Shown one piece after another: positions 62,798 to 64,000 of a stretch of 64,000 bases of DNA. Position 1 is the stretch's first letter, and the number at the start of each line of letters is the position of its first letter. Source of the DNA: Prorocentrum cordatum (Eukaryota > Sar > Dinophyceae > Prorocentrales > Prorocentraceae); NCBI GenBank assembly GCA_963575745.1, contig CAUYUJ010013903.1, positions 180,230 to 244,229 on the forward strand, written 5' to 3'. The notes below the pieces were generated by a model that worked only from the letters and a program-made list of their open reading frames with translations, was not told the origin of the DNA and ran no database searches. Made by a program: the position numbers and the translations under genes.

Positions 62798-64000
62798 GAT
62801 CTCCAGGGAGGGCCCCCACGACCTCCACAGCACCCCTTGCGAGGCCCAGGGGGCTTGGAGGGCTCCAAGACGGAGCTGCAAGCTGGGGCCAGCTCCGGCC
62901 GGGTGGCACCTGTAGCAACCCCCGATCCGGGGGGTCGTTTTCGGGCACGGAGGCTCTCAAACAGGTCCGCGGCGAAGAGCTGGTCTCCTGGGAACACGGG
63001 GTATCGAGAGCTCTCTTCGGCCCGCGCCGCGAGGCTGCCGCGGCCCCGCGTAGGTCTTGGGGGGCATGGGCCAGATCTGGTGCGATGAGCTCGCGCGAGG
63101 TCGAGCGAGGAGGCATCGAACAGGCAGGGCACCAATGTCGGGGTCTGCGTCGGCGGTGCGTGCAGAGGCAGTGGAGGTTCCACCGCGGGTGTCGCAACAA
63201 TGTTGGCTGCTCGGACGACGCGCAAGCAGTGGTTCACCAAGCAGCAACCTTGCTCGGAATATCACTATCTGTTTTCATGGCAGAAGCACGCGCTCTAGAA
63301 TTGAACCTCGAGGTTTTCGCGCATTCGAACACGGAGGAGATGGGCTGTGGAACGTTACAGAGATCAGCGACCGTCTTCGCGAACCGCACTGCGCACTCAG
63401 AGAAGAAGAGGGGGTTTGGGGGGGAGGCCGGACCATAGGTGTGGCGGGGGCCATGTCGGCACAGTACGTAAGTAGTTCGGTGTGTGCGGGGTGGGTACGC
63501 CAGCATTGTTTCCCGCTTGCTCTACCTCGTACTGAGCAACGGCAGCGCCCGTGGATGCACCGACGCCGCGGCCCGGCTGCTGCCACGGCCCCCGCTGCCG
63601 CTGCTTGCCGCGCCGGCGCCCTCAGCTGGAATACTTCCGCGTCTGAGTGCCCTCCGCCTCCTCCTGTCCTTCGCGATTGCCCGTCTGTCTTGCTCCCCCT
63701 CGCGCACGCCGGCCAATTCGCGTATCGGTTGCCCTTGGTCGCTGCTCGCTCGTGCAGTTCTGCTTCGTCGATAACGTAAAAGTCTGCGGGGGGTGTGTAC
63801 AGTGGGTGCACCTGCCAAGAAACGCCCTGTTTGCCTTCAGGGTGCACCGGTTTTCCTTGTCTTCGATGCTTTTACACTGGAGAGTGTGATTTCCCCTTAC
63901 CATTCAGCGATCCGTGGAGATGCATCCTTGTGACCCAATTGTAGAACCAAAAAAACACACGGTGATTGATTGAGCGCGAAAACTTTTTCATGTTCTTTTT
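62798..64000. other. unassigned sequence at the window end
   Basis: Almost free of microsatellites. Open frames on both strands (63057-63779 plus, 63275-63847 minus) are long for this GC content, but none has a recognised domain or a convincing splice context. A gene whose other exons lie beyond the window is possible. Confidence 0.35.

Overview
The window is nuclear DNA from a dinoflagellate. Three things show this. (1) A perfect copy of the 22-nt dinoflagellate spliced leader lies at 17146-17167 on the minus strand. (2) A multi-exon protein phosphatase gene has introns with GT, GC and GA donors that all end in AG followed by an exonic G. (3) The DNA is GC-rich, full of microsatellites and minisatellites, and littered with short terminal-inverted-repeat (TIR) elements that look like introners. 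I cannot resolve the genus; a Prorocentrum- or Polarella-like genome would fit. There are no bacterial-type operons, CRISPR arrays, or convincing tRNA or rRNA genes.

Layout. 0-20 kb: isolated coding-like exons, a decayed LINE-type reverse transcriptase (3.2-5.2 kb), large GAT/GAG/GGT/GTT/ACT microsatellites, the spliced-leader locus, and a two-exon candidate gene end split by an 863-bp TIR element (18.6-19.8 kb). 20-39 kb: dispersed TIR elements, some nested, and a minus-strand reading frame with thirteen 15-residue repeats that is broken by a stop and a frameshift (26.8-28.8 kb). 39-46 kb: a 4.7-kb array of an 89-bp minisatellite facing an inverted 1.3-kb array of a related 80-bp unit, with a small TIR element between them. 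47.7-61.4 kb: the one well-supported gene, 11 exons encoding about 436 residues: a C2H2 zinc finger, a charged helical segment and a PP2C (PPM) phosphatase domain. 61.4-64 kb: more TIR elements and unrecognised sequence.

How the parts work together. About 20 small TIR families occur in two to eight copies, here and in the gene's introns. In several introns the boundaries are the target-site duplication of the inserted element: the duplication supplies the AG|G at both ends, so the donor is whatever follows (GT, GC or GA). Some elements have since swollen by internal satellite growth. The largest is 5.56 kb, sits in a phosphatase intron, and is itself inserted in an older hairpin element. This gives a readable relative order of events: hairpin element, then introner, then satellite expansion. 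The family letters A-Y are my own labels for this window, not database names.
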